Under the pieces are notes generated by a model. The model searched no databases. It was not told the origin of the DNA and was given only the letters and a program-made list of their open reading frames with translations. Both the position numbers and the translations under genes were made by a program. DNA of 64,000 nt from Dermanyssus gallinae (taxonomy: Eukaryota; Arthropoda; Arachnida; Mesostigmata; Dermanyssidae), in assembly GCA_003439945.1 (NCBI GenBank), contig QVRM01005597.1, positions 207,001 to 271,000 on the forward strand. The letters run 5' to 3'. Positions 10,800-58,603 of the stretch are shown here, piece by piece (the first letter of the stretch is position 1; every line of letters starts with the position of its first letter).

Positions 10800-13700
10800 T
10801 CCGTGTCGGCTATTGAGCAGATTGAGCCGACACAAATTCGGCCTTCGCACTATCGCACATTTGCTCCACACTTGCTCCTCGAATTGTTCCTGTAGTTGGT
10901 TTGCGTTCTTTGCGCTCTCTTCACCCTCCTCGTCGATAAATGTGCGATTGTTACGTCGAGTTCCAATTGAATCTACCAGTACACGTTCACACGTACAGCC
11001 ACGCCGATGCTTTCGTGTGTCGACTTCGTGTGTCGATCCGGCCGGGTCAGGCAGTAAGCAGACGGACTTATCGTCACTAGCGTTGCCACTCGAGAGATGC
11101 CGATGCTATTTATTCTCGATTTTATGCCCTTTATCATCGCATCCCCGAGCTGCGAAGCCGTTGTGTTATCTTCTCCCGACACTGCTAAGATGAAGATTCA
11201 CTCATTGTTTAACCTTTATGTACTCATTGGCTCATTTCGTAATTGCATGCACTCATCAACTTAACCTCTGTGGCGTTATTGTTGCTGTTGTTATTCTTAT
11301 CGGAGCACAAACCCCTAGAATCAAATACGTCCCCTTCCCACCCTCCGCTCGCGGCCTACAATCGGAAGAAAGAAGACCTCCGCCTACGTCGATACGATTA
11401 ATTATTGTATCAAAGTTAAAAAATAAATAAATATATTGGTGGAGATGTGCTATCGGACCTTTTGTTTGTTCATGTCGTAGTTGTTGCCGCCTTTGCGTTT
11501 GAGTTTTCATGCGAGCAAAAGGCATTTCGTGTCGACCAAGCGGTATTTTTCAAAAATTTTTGCCTGCTCTGCTCGTTTTTACATATGCGAGTATATATAT
11601 GTATATATAAACGTATATATAAACCATATATAAACGTATATATATATACGCATGTTTGTCCCCTCGTTAGTACAGTTGCCACCTCTTTCTCTATCTCAGC
11701 AGTAAGCACTGTCTGTGCGGATGACACGCTGGTGGGGGGGGGGGGGGTCGACCAGCAGTCGCGAGAGTCCTCGAATTTCGTACGTAGACAAACACTAGCA
11801 GATCTATTGATGGATGAAACATCGATAGAAACAAGAGAATTTAACAGAGATATAAACAGACCGACGACGTCACTCGCGTCACGTCTTGGCATGTCTTGGC
11901 GAGTTCAGACCACAGACCAACAAGAAGCAAAAACAACGGCCAAGGGCAGGACACTTGCCGGGGATCTCTCCCACGACTTTTCCCAACCTCTCAAGGGGTG
12001 ACGCTCAAGGAACGCTGTCAGTGAGAGATGTGGTGACGACATCAGTTATTTAACAACATGCTTATGGTGATGAGGATGATGATGATGATGGTGAACATGG
12101 TGACGGTTGTAACGATAACGAGGAGAAGGAAATTACGATGCCTTCTTGCGACATACGAAAACAGAATCCGTTGCCATCCGCAAAGTCTGTCCTGGATAGG
12201 CTACGAACTTACCAGATACGTAAAGACATACGCTTCGTTTTATACAACAGCGAGTCAGCTTGCATGTAAACGTTGTTGCTTGGGACGTATAGTGAGGTCC
12301 GGTAGCCCACGTTGCCCCGCAATACCCTCATACTGCGCCGTCTAACCCAAACAAACCCCCGCCCTCCCGGGTGAACGATTTGAAAGCCCTCCATTTTTCT
12401 CACTTGACTATCTGTCCTCTCTCTCTCTGGTTTTTTCCGTGTCATTCGGCGTGGGGTTATGAGGTATTAGCATGCTGTTGTTGACGCTGTTAGTTGACGG
12501 CCATTAAGGTTGTCGTCATCACCACTACGATGGTAATGATGATGATGAGCTCCTCATTCCCCTTTTACGTCAATCCCGTTACGGCATCATTAGTCGATTA
12601 CAGATACTACTGTTACGACGACTATGCCTGAAGAAGTCACCCTAAAAGCTGTGTGCCTGTCTCGACCTTGCCTACGTCCCTGATTCCTCCCGCGCCGCTT
12701 TACCCCTATTTAGATAGATATATGGTTATATCTCGTCGTTTTTCCATAGCATGGCTATAATGTTACTAATACTACTACTACATTTTACTACTACTACTAC
12801 TGCTAATAGCATCTATTGTTGTTACTAGTAATTATTACTCATCTTTGTTTGTGTCTGTACTCGGCATCGGCATTGGAAGCCATTTCACCATGTGAGCGGA
12901 CCCATTTTTAACATGCAGTCTTCGACCTTTCTATCGACCTCATAATGTAATATCATCTGTTTGTTTGTAGTAATAGCGGTAGCAACAATAGTATTAATAC
13001 GACGTTGTAGTAGAATTAGCTGTAGTAATAGTAGAAGTAGTAATTAGACAAGAAGCAGTTGTAGGTTTGTTGTTTTGTCTGTGTTTCGTACGTGTACGTG
13101 TACATCGTGGCGTCACTGTCGTGGCAGTTCATGGTTGATGTGGTTTTCGTCGTTGTTTCTGGTAGAGGTGGCGAGGCTGTTATTATTGTTGTTAGTGTCT
13201 ATAATGTTGTTGTTGTTGTTGATCTTGTTGGTGTTGCTGTTGGTGTTATTGTTGTTGATATTATTGCTGTTGTTGCTATAGAAGGCCTATCCGGTATTGT
13301 CACGCGGTATGTTCATCATCATATAGTTGCTGTAATTTTAATATGGTTGGCTCCTGCCATTCTTCTTGTTAAGATCAATTTTGCCCATTCAGGTAAGTAG
13401 CTGTTAAGAAAATGTAGCAGTTCGAATATAATTTTTGTCAAATATTAACTGATTGTTGTTGTTGTACTTACTCTGCTTGTTGTAACTGTTGTGGTTGAGG
13501 TGGAGGTGGTGATGGCGGTGGCGGTGAATGTTGCCGCACTAATTTAGCGTATTGTTGATGTGTATCTGTGTTCGTGTGTGTGTGTGTGTGTTCGTGTGTT
13601 TTTCATTACTGTGACTGCTTTTGCTCATTTTGCAACACTGCCACTGCAGCTGTTGCTGCCATTGCGTTAATGTTGCTTTTTGTTGTACTACACAAAGGTC

Positions 13701-16251
13701 CAAAGAGGCGCGCGTCCCACCACTAAGGGCTTTTGTACTGGCACCCTCGGCTTCGCAATTTCTTTCGTAGCACCGGTACCATCACCGCCTGTGGGCCCTG
13801 ACAAGCTCCACATGAGTCAGTTCATTCACTCAACATCCCAACGCACGGCTTCTACTGCTTCTGCTCCTCCTCCGCGTCTAGCTCCAGCGGCGACTGCAGC
13901 TGCATTCTGATGCATGAACAACCATCGACCGGACAATGTATGGCGCGAGTCAGCGGCGTTCGTTTTCGTTGGTTCACTTCGTCCATTCGAAAATGTTCGC
14001 CCTTGTGCGACCCGCGCCACCCCGTCTGTGGTGGTCGTCATTCTCGTTCAGCTCCACTTACGTACGACTTCTCGTGTGTCCGTGTGTGTCGACTTGTCTC
14101 GAGCTCCTCTCGACCGTCGAGGTCGTGTTGTAGTTCTGGACCGGGTGGTTGTCCAGCTCAACCTGGCCGTCATTTCGCCTACTTCCGTGTTCCTTTCACA
14201 TAGTTAGCAGCAGCATCATCATCCGCGTCCTCCATCCGTTCTCCACAACGGCATTCGTAGCATCGTCATTAGCATCGTGATCATCATCATCATCGTCATC
14301 AGTATATAATATCATGCTGTTTCATAGTACGTTCACTACTTAGTATCGATCGATCATCGGGATTATTCATTCGTAACATTATGTCGTATCATTATTGTCC
14401 TTCATCTTGTTCTTATTCTACTGTTAGTCCTATTTAACAATTCTCGTGTCGTCATTACGCTACATTACGCGATACGAATGAGTCGTTATAGCCGTCCCTC
14501 TGCCCGTATCCCCAGTCTGTTGTATTCGGCCCCACACACCACATATATCGTTACACATTACGTTGCTGGTGTCGCTGTCGTATTCGGCGCGTGTAATTGT
14601 ATTCGGTTTTTGAACCATGAGTACGTACAGTCGTATACACTACTGAGTTGGATGCATTATTCCATACACGTCGATACCTGCCCTGCCAGCAGACATTTCC
14701 AGTCTTGTAGATCTTATAGAATGTTCGTTTGTTTTCGTCTTGTTCTTGAATCTCTCCTATGTTTCGGTAATTGTTTACCACCTACTGCTGTTATTTCTTT
14801 CCAACAAAACGCCGCATATAACAACTGCCTACGCGTTACCCTGGCAATGCCTAGCAAAAGTGTCGAGCCTCTTCAACTGCAGGGTACGGCATGGTATCAC
14901 TTTATCTACCTTCTTTGTCCTTCCACTCGCGCTACCTAATTTTTCCACAAAAACTCTTACGGCTGCTATTAGTTTATTGAATATCATCCATCATTATAAT
15001 GCTCTTATTACTCTTGTCATTGTTTGTATTGTTATTGTTACTGTTCATGCAAAGATTCATCATCTACCGTTGTTGGCCAGCCTGTCACAGCCGCGTGTTC
15101 AGCGCTTGCTCTCGCATTTTCTTACGTCGCTCGTCGCATTTTGTCGGACATCGCCGCAGATTGGTTATTTCAGCGTGTGTTATCCATGCTCTCTCACACC
15201 ATAACTCCGCGTCACACGCCGCCCTGCTCCGGGCTAGCCTGACCTGTACGAAATACGTCTACATATAGTTATTTTTTCGAAAGATAACTAACAGTGTGGC
15301 AGATCACCCCTTACCGTTGTCTATCACAATAATGCAAATTTGATATCACAAACGTAACAGATAACCTTCATGGTGGCGTCGCGCCGCATTCGTCGTCCGT
15401 CAGCCTTTATCGCCGCCGGCAGTGCGTTTTTCTGATCGTCAGTCGCCATCTTTGTTGTCGCTACCGTCGCTGCCGTTACGGATATTGTTGTTGTTGTTGT
15501 CGTCGCTGTGGGCCCAGTTTTTTTGTCCTTTTGTTGCTTTCGAGTCGACTGCTTCCCGCATCGCCATTGTTTCTTGTCGTTCATCCATCCATCCATACAT
15601 CCGACAACACATCTTCACATCAACCGGTACGTCGTCGACAACTCCGAACGAAGCTAGCTCGTCGAAGTAGGAGCGTCGTCCACTCGGACGTCTCCACGAC
15701 GTCACGTACATTATATGGTGAGTCAGCGATGGAGGAGATCGCACTTTACTACTGGCGACTAGGGTCAGAATCTCCAGCTTCAGATCCAAAAGCAATCGAA
15801 GCAGCAGCAGCAGCAGCAGCTGTCAAGTCCTCTTTACGTCTTTCCTGAGACGCTGTCGTCGTCGGCGCCGGCGTCGGGGGCGGTGTAGAAGGACGGGAGT
15901 CAACGTTGAGGGCCCCGGGCAAGGGAAATGATTGTAGCTACCCCACAGGGCCCAACCCCCGTAACTGTCATCATCGCCGAACGAGACGGCCGGACGGCCG
16001 GGGCGACGGCTGCCCGACTGGCTCGCGGTGGTGCGTGAGATGACAGACGACAGCTCGGGTCCTGTTAGTTATCTCTTGGAGCGTCGTAATGATCTTTTCT
16101 TGCACACGCGCATATATATTTATATTATGAACAGCACCCGGGAACCGCTTGCTTCGACGAAATGGACGGGCCCCTAATTCTCTGTTTGCCATCCATTGGC
16201 TGACCGAGACAGAGAAATGGGCGAGAACCGGCTAACTCCCCGGCATACTGC

Positions 16252-16292
<41 letters not shown>

Positions 16293-16658
16293 AGCATTGT
16301 TCCCTCGACGGCGCACATCAGCGGCGGCTCCAACACCCGCTTCCCCTCGCAAGCCTCGTGCCCCCCGAGGGCAGAGACTGACCACCATCACCACCCTGGA
16401 CAGCAGAGGGTCTTCTTTGTGCAGCCGGACACGGAAATGGGTAGGATTGGGAGGGATGGAAGTAGAAAAATTCCCCATAGCCGCTGTTCCCGCTAGCTAA
16501 CTGCTTAGCGGTGGTTCAGTTGCTTCAGTGGCAGCAGGAAAGCTCCTATAGGGCCCAACAGAACAGGCCGCAATCATGTGTGGCGAAGGCGGTTCTGTCA
16601 GATATCGGAGGAGTAGGACGAGGAGAAGGAGGAAGAGTTGCAGGAGAAGGTGCGCAGC
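10800..16658 (-). other. Downstream flank of the rhomboid-like gene, possibly with a long 3' UTR
   Basis: No recognisable protein on either strand. Simple triplets are strand-biased: GTT/GTC/CTG runs on the plus strand (10440-10490, 13190-13280, 13455-13520, 15483-15500, 16255-16292), that is AAC/CAG on the gene's sense strand, as often seen in insect transcripts. AATAAA candidates on the sense strand appear as TTTATT at about 14971 and 11108. A G-run lies at 11736-11747. Neither poly(A) site can be confirmed. Confidence 0.3.
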
Positions 16659-51950
<35,292 letters not shown>

Positions 51951-52168
51951 TTTGCCGCCGCACGAAGCTGTTAGACCTTCGTCGACTGCTGGTGGTAGCA
52001 CCGAAAGGGCTGACGCGGCTGGTAACTATAGCACCTGTGACAGCGGCAGCAGTAGCCGCAATTCCTTAGGGCAGTGCTGCTACACGTTCGACGAATCCTG
52101 CTGCTGTTCAGATCCATCATCGGCGATCACTGGTTTCAGGATGCCACTCCACCTGCAGACAGAACAGA
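51951..52168 (-). other. Probable 5' UTR or upstream exon region
   Basis: GC-richer non-repetitive sequence directly upstream of the start codon, between exon 1 and the first (ATT)n tract. An AG after TCAC at about 52036 could be an acceptor of a leader exon. No TATA box or initiator that I can support. Confidence 0.3.
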
Positions 52169-52285
<117 letters not shown>

Positions 52286-52512
52286 ATTTTCATTAATATG
52301 TGTTAGGACAATACAATTGTGAGGTGTGAATGTGTATCCTCGTTATTTCATGGTTACCATCTATCTGTTCTCAGCCCATCGCACCTAATATCGGCGCGGC
52401 ATTTCCTCTGCAAACTGCCAGTGAAAGCAGCTGCCTCAGAAATTCGTCTTCGCGTATATCCCCGGTGTTTGCTCGTATTCGATCACCTAAGTCTTTTATA
52501 AATTTCCTTGTA
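52286..52512 (-). mobile_element. 3'-end copy A of the (ATT)n retrotransposon family
   Basis: The minus strand encodes an open stretch from FIKDLGDRIRANTGDIRED through RQLLSLAVCRGNAAPILGAM to a stop, matching the last ~45 residues of the 976-residue protein, then a 3' UTR with CACCTCACAATTGTA ending in AATAAATAATAAT. Truncated at its 5' end into (AAG)n/(AAT)n. A dead-on-arrival insertion. Confidence 0.9.
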
Positions 52513-52534
52513 CTTCTTCTTCTTCTTCTTCTTC

Positions 52535-52607
<73 letters not shown>
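52513..52607. repeat. (CTT)n-(ATT)n microsatellite, tract 2 of 3
   Basis: CTT units to about 52535, then about 24 ATT units. Confidence 0.95.
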
Positions 52608-52608
<1 letters not shown>

Positions 52609-52820
52609 TATTAATATTGTTTAAATGTTACAATTGTGAGGTGTGAACGTGTACTCCTTGTCTTCTTCTAACTCCTAAATATTATTCCATGGAACCGACA
52701 ATACAGCCGGCGTTTCCTCGGCACACAGCAAGCGACAGCAGTTGCCGTAGAAACTCGCCTTCGCGCCGATTCCCTGTGAGATCTGTAATCCGTTGGCCCA
52801 GCTCACTGATGAATCTCTTG
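52608..52820 (-). mobile_element. 3'-end copy B of the (ATT)n retrotransposon family
   Basis: Encodes KRFISELGQRITDLTGNRRE and RQLLSLAVCRGNAGCIVGSM then a stop, followed by a 3' UTR with CACCTCACAATTGTAA ending in AATAAATAAT. Diverged from copy A and from the intact element, so an independent insertion. Confidence 0.9.
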
Positions 52821-52950
<130 letters not shown>

Positions 52951-53229
52951 TTAGTCTGCGTTACAAAACTAAACAGGCCATTGGCATCAACCCTTTATGT
53001 GTCGTTTGGGAATCCAACCGGTGACTCAAGATATCGGGATGGCAGAGCATCTACACCACGCCGTTCCGCTGACTTAAAGTTGCCAACACACCTGGGCACG
53101 TTATTGTAAATCGGCGTACTGTTAAAAGTAGCGCCATACGTGCCAAGCCCAGCACTATAGCTGTGTATCGCCGGCTCACGCTTTGGCAGTCCTCTGTAGT
53201 GCTTTTTGCAACCTTCGAATGAAGATTAA

Positions 53230-53320
53230 CGCCAGAAAAACTTGGGCTACCTATCCGGACGTTGCACTCTCCGATTATCATATCTACGCGCATTTTCTTG
53301 AAAATCACGTTGTAATTGCG
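53230..53320 (+). pseudogene. Possible mariner transposase scrap
   Basis: TYPDVALSDYHIYAHFLENH resembles the third-Asp motif of mariner transposases (YSPDxAPSDYxLF). Only about 25 residues, no other parts found. Confidence 0.35.
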
Positions 53321-53904
53321 TTTGGTCTCGAGTTATATGCTTGCACCATGCCTTTGGGACAAGAGTGCACTCAAGCTGATAAAACAGCTTGGAAAGAAAC
53401 TCTTCGAGACCACAGCGGAGCCAAGATCGACCGCGTTCCTCTGACAGAGGGTGTCGTTGGAACTACCGGTCACCGACACTCAAGCAATAATAGTACAAGC
53501 AATATTGTAAATATTATTTAATATGTATTTTAAAAATTGCGATACCTGCACATATTAATAATAAACCCTTGTTCCCCCAAAAATATTATATTTCCTTATA
53601 ATTTCATTAATACGTTATTATTTTGGTTATTATCTACTTCTATTTTTTTTAATTCAAACGCTCTTTTATTGTTTTCAAAGAGTAGAGAACAATTTATCAT
53701 ATAAAAACGCACAATAGTACCATTGCGTTATATGTGTAATGGTACAGTTTATGATTGAAACGCTCTTTTATTTATCATAAAAGGGGATATAATACCATTC
53801 ACAACATGTACACAAATTATTTCACTTATACACATTTGATTCGCACCATGTACACAATTTTTTTTTTTTGATTGCACAAATTTGTTTCACAATAATTTTA
53901 GTTC

Positions 53905-55020
53905 TTATTCGTTCAATTGCTTCACAAGTCTCCATGGGTACAGGTGCAATACCTTAGCATTTGTAGTCTGGGTTGGAGGCCTAATGACAAACCCAGCCCG
54001 ACTCGACGTAGCTTGTACCTCAAACATTACGTCGAACAGGTCCTCGTTCTTAATCAGGCGGCGCAATTGTCTTATGTCAGCTTCTTTAAACAGCTCGGTC
54101 ACTGATTTAAGCTCGAGGGCGTGCCTTTCCATCCGACACCGCCTTTCAACCCTCCTTAAAAAGCGACGCTGCATTCTTTCTAGTAATGCAAGGTCACCAA
54201 GCCTTGGGGGGTTCCACACCTGGCATCCATATATCAATAGTGGCACAACATGTGATTTGTACAGTTTTAAATATACAGAGGCACTTCTTACAACAAACGC
54301 CCGAATTATCCAGTTGCACAAAAGTGAGCATTTTGAGGTAACATGTGTAACCTGTTCAGTGAATGTTAAGGACGTCGAGAACCGCACACCAAGGTCTTTT
54401 GCATACTCCATTTTTGTCAGAACTAAGCCGTCTAACATGTGGTTATGCTCGGTATTTCTACTACCGAGATGCAGGACTCCACACTTGTGGGCGGATAATT
54501 TTAGACCCATCTTTGACGACGACACAATAAAGTCGTTTAGTACACATTGAAGCACGTTCGCATCATTATCATCTCGAACAGGCATGTAAAGCTTGATATC
54601 GTCAGCGTATATTACATATTTAACCGATTTGGGTAGAATGTGTTTGACCTGATCGATAAAAAACATAAACAAGAGGCTTCCTAGTACAGTACCCTGCGGA
54701 CAACCAGTAAGTACACTACCCTCTCTTGATAATGTCATTCCGACTTTTACTCTGAAAGTCCGATCCCTCAAAAAATCAGAAATCCACTGGGTGATTTTAG
54801 GGCCAACTCCTTTAGATGGCAGTACGGAGATGAGTAGATCGTGGGGCATAGTTTCGAAGGCACTCTTGAAGTCACAGTAGATGACGTCTACGGGAAGTCC
54901 CTCGCTGATCCATCGGCCTACGTCGCTGAAGAACATAAGCAGACAATCGGTGGTCGACCGACCTTTGCGGTAGGCAACACGTTGAAGGATTTTAGACTGA
55001 CCTTTTTGCAATTGCATCAA
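53905..55020 (-). CDS. 5'-truncated CR1/Jockey-group retrotransposon reverse transcriptase
   Basis: 371 open codons on the minus strand: AYRKGRSTTDCLLMFFSDVG, VDVIYCDFKSAFETMPHDLL (first catalytic Asp), LTGCPQGTVLGSLLFMFFID, then the active-site YADD at 54609-54598 (about residue 138-141), KLSAHKCGVLHLG and EYAKDLGVRFSTSLTF. The thumb and tail ILIYGCQVWNPPR to WRLVKQLNE complete the C-terminus. The endonuclease and the first part of the reverse transcriptase are missing, so it cannot move by itself; the lack of stops says the insertion is young. Upstream of 55020 the frame closes. Confidence 0.9.
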   Translation of the reverse strand: MMQLQKGQSKILQRVAYRKGRSTTDCLLMFFSDVGRWISEGLPVDVIYCDFKSAFETMPHDLLISVLPSKGVGPKITQWISDFLRDRTFRVKVGMTLSREGSVLTGCPQGTVLGSLLFMFFIDQVKHILPKSVKYVIYADDIKLYMPVRDDNDANVLQCVLNDFIVSSSKMGLKLSAHKCGVLHLGSRNTEHNHMLDGLVLTKMEYAKDLGVRFSTSLTFTEQVTHVTSKCSLLCNWIIRAFVVRSASVYLKLYKSHVVPLLIYGCQVWNPPRLGDLALLERMQRRFLRRVERRCRMERHALELKSVTELFKEADIRQLRRLIKNEDLFDVMFEVQATSSRAGFVIRPPTQTTNAKVLHLYPWRLVKQLNE

Positions 55021-55089
55021 TATTTTTCTTCAAATACTGCAGCCACATTTCATAGCTGTAAACGCAGTTGCGAACTATAAGACTATTAT

Positions 55090-56596
55090 AAAGGCGGACA
55101 TAGAACATTGGACATTCTATATTGAAACAACGAAATATTCTATTACATATAATACAAGCAGATTGAATAGTTTGCGTGATGTGAATGTTAAGATCTAGCT
55201 CCGGTGTTACCGTTACCTCAAGATCGCGAATGCTGTTTACTTTGTGTATCTATTCTCCATGACTTGTGTAAACGTGGGTAAAACGCGGCTGTATGCTTGT
55301 ATACCTCAGTGGTAGACTACGCCTAAAGTTATTTTGAGGAAAGCGTAATTCTATCTCACGTTGAGTTTGGCCTTTTCTAGAGCCGAGCAGAACTGAGAGA
55401 GTTGATGAGAAGCTAGCAGGTCGACTTTGCTGAACTGCGTCTGGTCTGTTTGAGTATTTTTCATTGATGTTGCCACTGGTTTAGCTGCTTTAATTATCAC
55501 TTTTTTTCCAAATGTTAGCTTGTTAGCTGACCTGTGAGACCCCCACGGTAAACTGGTTCAAATCATACCTTTTCGAAGGATTGGCAAACTTCAATCAGAC
55601 TAGCAAACTGTGAACATTGGAATTCCGTTAGGATCGGTTCTCGGTTTCTTTATGGTAATTATTGCACTGAACTATATATACTACTGGAAGCTAAACGATG
55701 TTCCCTCGGTTGACGTTTCTATATTGATCTGTTTAACATTAATTGACATTGATGGATTGTCGTAGAGTGACATTGATAAATCTATCGCCCAGGTCAGCAG
55801 GATTGTAGCACCTTCAAAGGCTTTGGCTTGGTAATATAACTATGTGATGCTGTAAACAAAATGCGTTGAGCCTGACTAATTTGTTTCAGCTTAGGACAAA
55901 TGTGCTAGATCACTCGTACGTGGCCAATTTTTCGCAGCTTTTGCACGTGAACAATATTAGCCTGTACTTGAAATCATCACTAAACTAAAGTCATTCGAAA
56001 TTATGCCACGTGCCATTTTTACACGACGATGCTATGGGGTTTGTGCATATATAGGTAATACTCGAGTGAATGGGCGCCGTCGATTACAAAATTACCCGGC
56101 AGCTAGTACCAGAGGAGTTCACCACCAGCCTTTTTTTGACCTGAAGCACGTATGACGCTATACAAATATGCTAATATAAACACGTGCCCGGCGCCCGTAA
56201 GAAGCTGAACTCAGCGCAAGTTAAAGCACACCTCTTGACGAGCACAGTGCTTGGAATTGGTGAACCTTGCTGCCGCTGATGTTGATTCTGCTTACAGAGC
56301 CGTAAGTGTTGAAATAACAATGCGATTGTTCGAATTGTACATTAACATTTTATTGGATACGTTCTGTTACGTCAACGCTCGATGCGCTCGAATGTTCTAG
56401 TCTAGTTGTTATTGTTTACTGGTGCCCTGGTGTATTACCCACGACATTATAATTGTGCTTGCTTAATTTCTATCATTAAACGGCTACAGTCGGGCCTGCT
56501 GCTATAGACTTTAGCAATCTGAACAGTGACAACAATGACGTGTCTGTATGGCTTACTGGCCTTCGTCCGCCTACAACGCATTTGCTATAATGAGAG

Positions 56597-56597
<1 letters not shown>
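55090..56597. other. No gene recognised
   Basis: AT-rich unique sequence, no long frame, no element ends seen. Confidence 0.5.

Positions 56598-56631
<34 letters not shown>
56598..56631. repeat. (AT)n microsatellite at the 3' side of R2-like copy 2
   Basis: About 17 units. Confidence 0.95.
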
Positions 56632-56635
<4 letters not shown>

Positions 56636-57475
56636 AATATTGTGATGATGTATTTACAATACGTTTGCACACTCGGCAGTGCTTGCCCTAATAAAAATGG
56701 TGGTAAAAAGGTGTCACGTGAAGTTAAGAATAAGTTGTCCGTGTCCTTGCTTGACGGTAGCCCCCGCTCTTATGGACCCGGTGCAAGCGGTATATCCTCA
56801 AGGTTCCTTGAAAAGTTAAAACGGTGAGATACATAAGATTCCTCTTCGTGACGCTGAGCCCCAAGAGCATCCTCGCAGATTCGGAGTCCCATACACCACT
56901 CATAGAGATAGTGATGGATCCGAATCTGCGAGGTTTTAGCGTGTCGGGGAGCGCCGCTCTTAGGAACTCGACGTCATATTTGGTGATCTTGTCCTGCCGC
57001 GCTTTTGTCAAATCCCGGTTCGGGCCGAAAACCTCGGCATCTAAAACCCAGACCTCGCTAGGTGTTGTTTTTACGAGGTCGGGCTTTAGACGGAATACTC
57101 GCTTACGAACCACCTCATGACCCCTTTCGCGGAGAAGACGCGCCACGCGATCACAGGCGTCGTCATGTCTCTTTATGGTTTGTTTGTGTGTTGTATCGCA
57201 CATCTGAGCGACATGAGCCAACGTCTCAGGCGCATGACACCCGTGCCTACAATGTTTTTTGTAGCCCGGGCGTCCCCTGGTTAATCTGGCACGCGTTGGT
57301 AGTGCGTTGATTCTGAGCTTTAGTAGGTGTAAATACTCCTTACCAGATAGGTAGGGCATACCCTTAATCCAGTAACGTACAAAGGGCGTTTCGTGTGTTT
57401 TTTTAAAATGTGCCCCATCGAACGTGTTGTGTAGTTGTTGAGACCAGTAATCGGTCTCTTGTGTAGCGGTCTCAA
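56632..57475 (-). mobile_element. R2-clade retrotransposon, 5'-truncated copy 2, intact C-terminal frame
   Basis: The minus strand is open from 57475 to the stop near 56724, about 250 codons. Visible: GMPYLSGKEYLHLLKLRINA, the CCHC motif CRHGCHAPETLAHVAQMC (CX3CX7HX4C), RVFRLKPDLVKTTPSEVW with VLDAEVFGPNRDL (PD-(D/E)XK nuclease core), SGVWDSESARMLLGLS and VLTFQGTLRIYRLHR; this matches the R2 C-terminus end to end. 3' UTR about 90 nt, ending GTAAATACATCATCACAAT against (AT)n. The 5' break is at ATTGAGACC, directly against another (AT)n. The reverse transcriptase is missing. Confidence 0.9.
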
Positions 57476-57542
57476 TATATATATATATATATATATATAT
57501 TGAGATATGATGAGAGATATATAAGCGTTTCTTGGCTTATAA

Positions 57543-57579
<37 letters not shown>
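57476..57579. repeat. Two (AT)n tracts with a short duplicated insert
   Basis: Tracts at 57476-57500 and 57546-57579. GCGTTTCTTGGCTTA before and GCGTTCCTTGGCTA after the second tract are a near-duplicate pair. Confidence 0.8.
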
Positions 57580-57582
<3 letters not shown>

Positions 57583-58400
57583 TTCCTTGGCTATGCATAC
57601 AATAATGTGCGTGTACGGAACGGCGATGATTTTTTTCCAGGTCAAACCAGTTGTGTGGTATCTCTGCTACTTCTGCTGCTGTTGCTGCTGCTGTGTAACG
57701 GAGGAGCGGCCTCATTTCTCAACGGTATGTGAGAGCCTGCCCTAGAGCCGCACCTCAGACGTCAGCGACTCGCCTTACGCCTGAGTGGAGGCCTCTCCGT
57801 TCCTGGGGTTCCGTCCGTCCGTGCTTCCGTCACGCCGGTAGCCTTCGGTTTGAGTCTCGCTAGACATCCCTCGAGTACACGCTCCAGTCGTCAGAGCGAT
57901 GCGTCACGCTCGGATCGTGCTGTTGTGAAATCGACAAACGTGAGGCTCAGCTGAAGTTTGTCTCCGCCGTCCCTCTTCACCCGTCCGCAATCGTCGTTTA
58001 AATTCTCGCGCTCAAAAGTTCAGCTCAGCGAATCGAAATTTGCCAGCCACACTGTCTTTTTGTCAGTTGCTATTCAGCTCATATGGACTATTAGTGCTGC
58101 TCGTCTTCTGGTCCTTCGTCTTCCCCGTTTTTTTCTTCTTCTTCTTCTTTTTATGTTAATCATTATTGTACTTCCCACTCGGCTAGCCAATGGATGCCCA
58201 CAGTGCCGGATTTAGATGCAATGTCATCACGTTACTCTGCAACACGAATTTGGAAGGCGTGGTTTAAAAGATGAATCTTTCCTATCTGAACTATCGTCGC
58301 ATTAATAGAAACATCGTCACGCGCCGACTGTTGATGTCCTTATGTCACCTTACGTTGCCGTGCTTGTAGTAGTCGTCGTAGTAGTAGTACTGGCAAACAG
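57580..58400. other. No gene recognised
   Basis: CTG/CTT triplet patches (57662-57695, 58130-58150). No coding similarity seen. Confidence 0.5.
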
Positions 58401-58404
58401 GTCG

Positions 58405-58490
58405 AGCCCGGTCGCGTGGTGCATTCGCGTGCGCCTCGCGACCGGAGAAGGCACATAAGTGCACGGGTTCGAGCCCCACCGTTGCACATT
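58405..58490 (+). repeat. tRNA-derived SINE-like segment
   Basis: GGTCGCGTGGTGCATTCGCG resembles a D-arm with A box and GGGTTCGAGCCCC (58465-58477) is a B box with a paired T-arm. The anticodon arm is not standard. Likely the head of a SINE. Confidence 0.5.
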
Positions 58491-58568
58491 TGTATTTATG
58501 CGATCCGTCTTACAAGACCAGGCGGAAACAAACCCGTGGACGTTAAAGGTTGGCTTAGGGTCAGCCTT

Positions 58569-58603
58569 GGTCGTGATCGTATAGTGGTTAGTACCTTGCG
58601 TTG
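58569..58603 (+). repeat. 5' half of a tRNA-His-like sequence
   Basis: TCGTGATCGTATAGTGGTTA followed by GTACCTTGCGTTG matches the 5' half of animal tRNA-His up to the anticodon loop, then diverges. About 110 nt further on, GGTTTAATCCCCGCC (58710-58724) resembles a decayed T-arm. A tRNA pseudogene or a second SINE head, not a working tRNA. Confidence 0.6.

Noticed and set aside
14478..15268. Plus-strand frames of 150-154 codons in the left third
   Set aside because: Overlapping frames of similar length, no similarity, composition typical of non-coding GTT/ATC-rich DNA.
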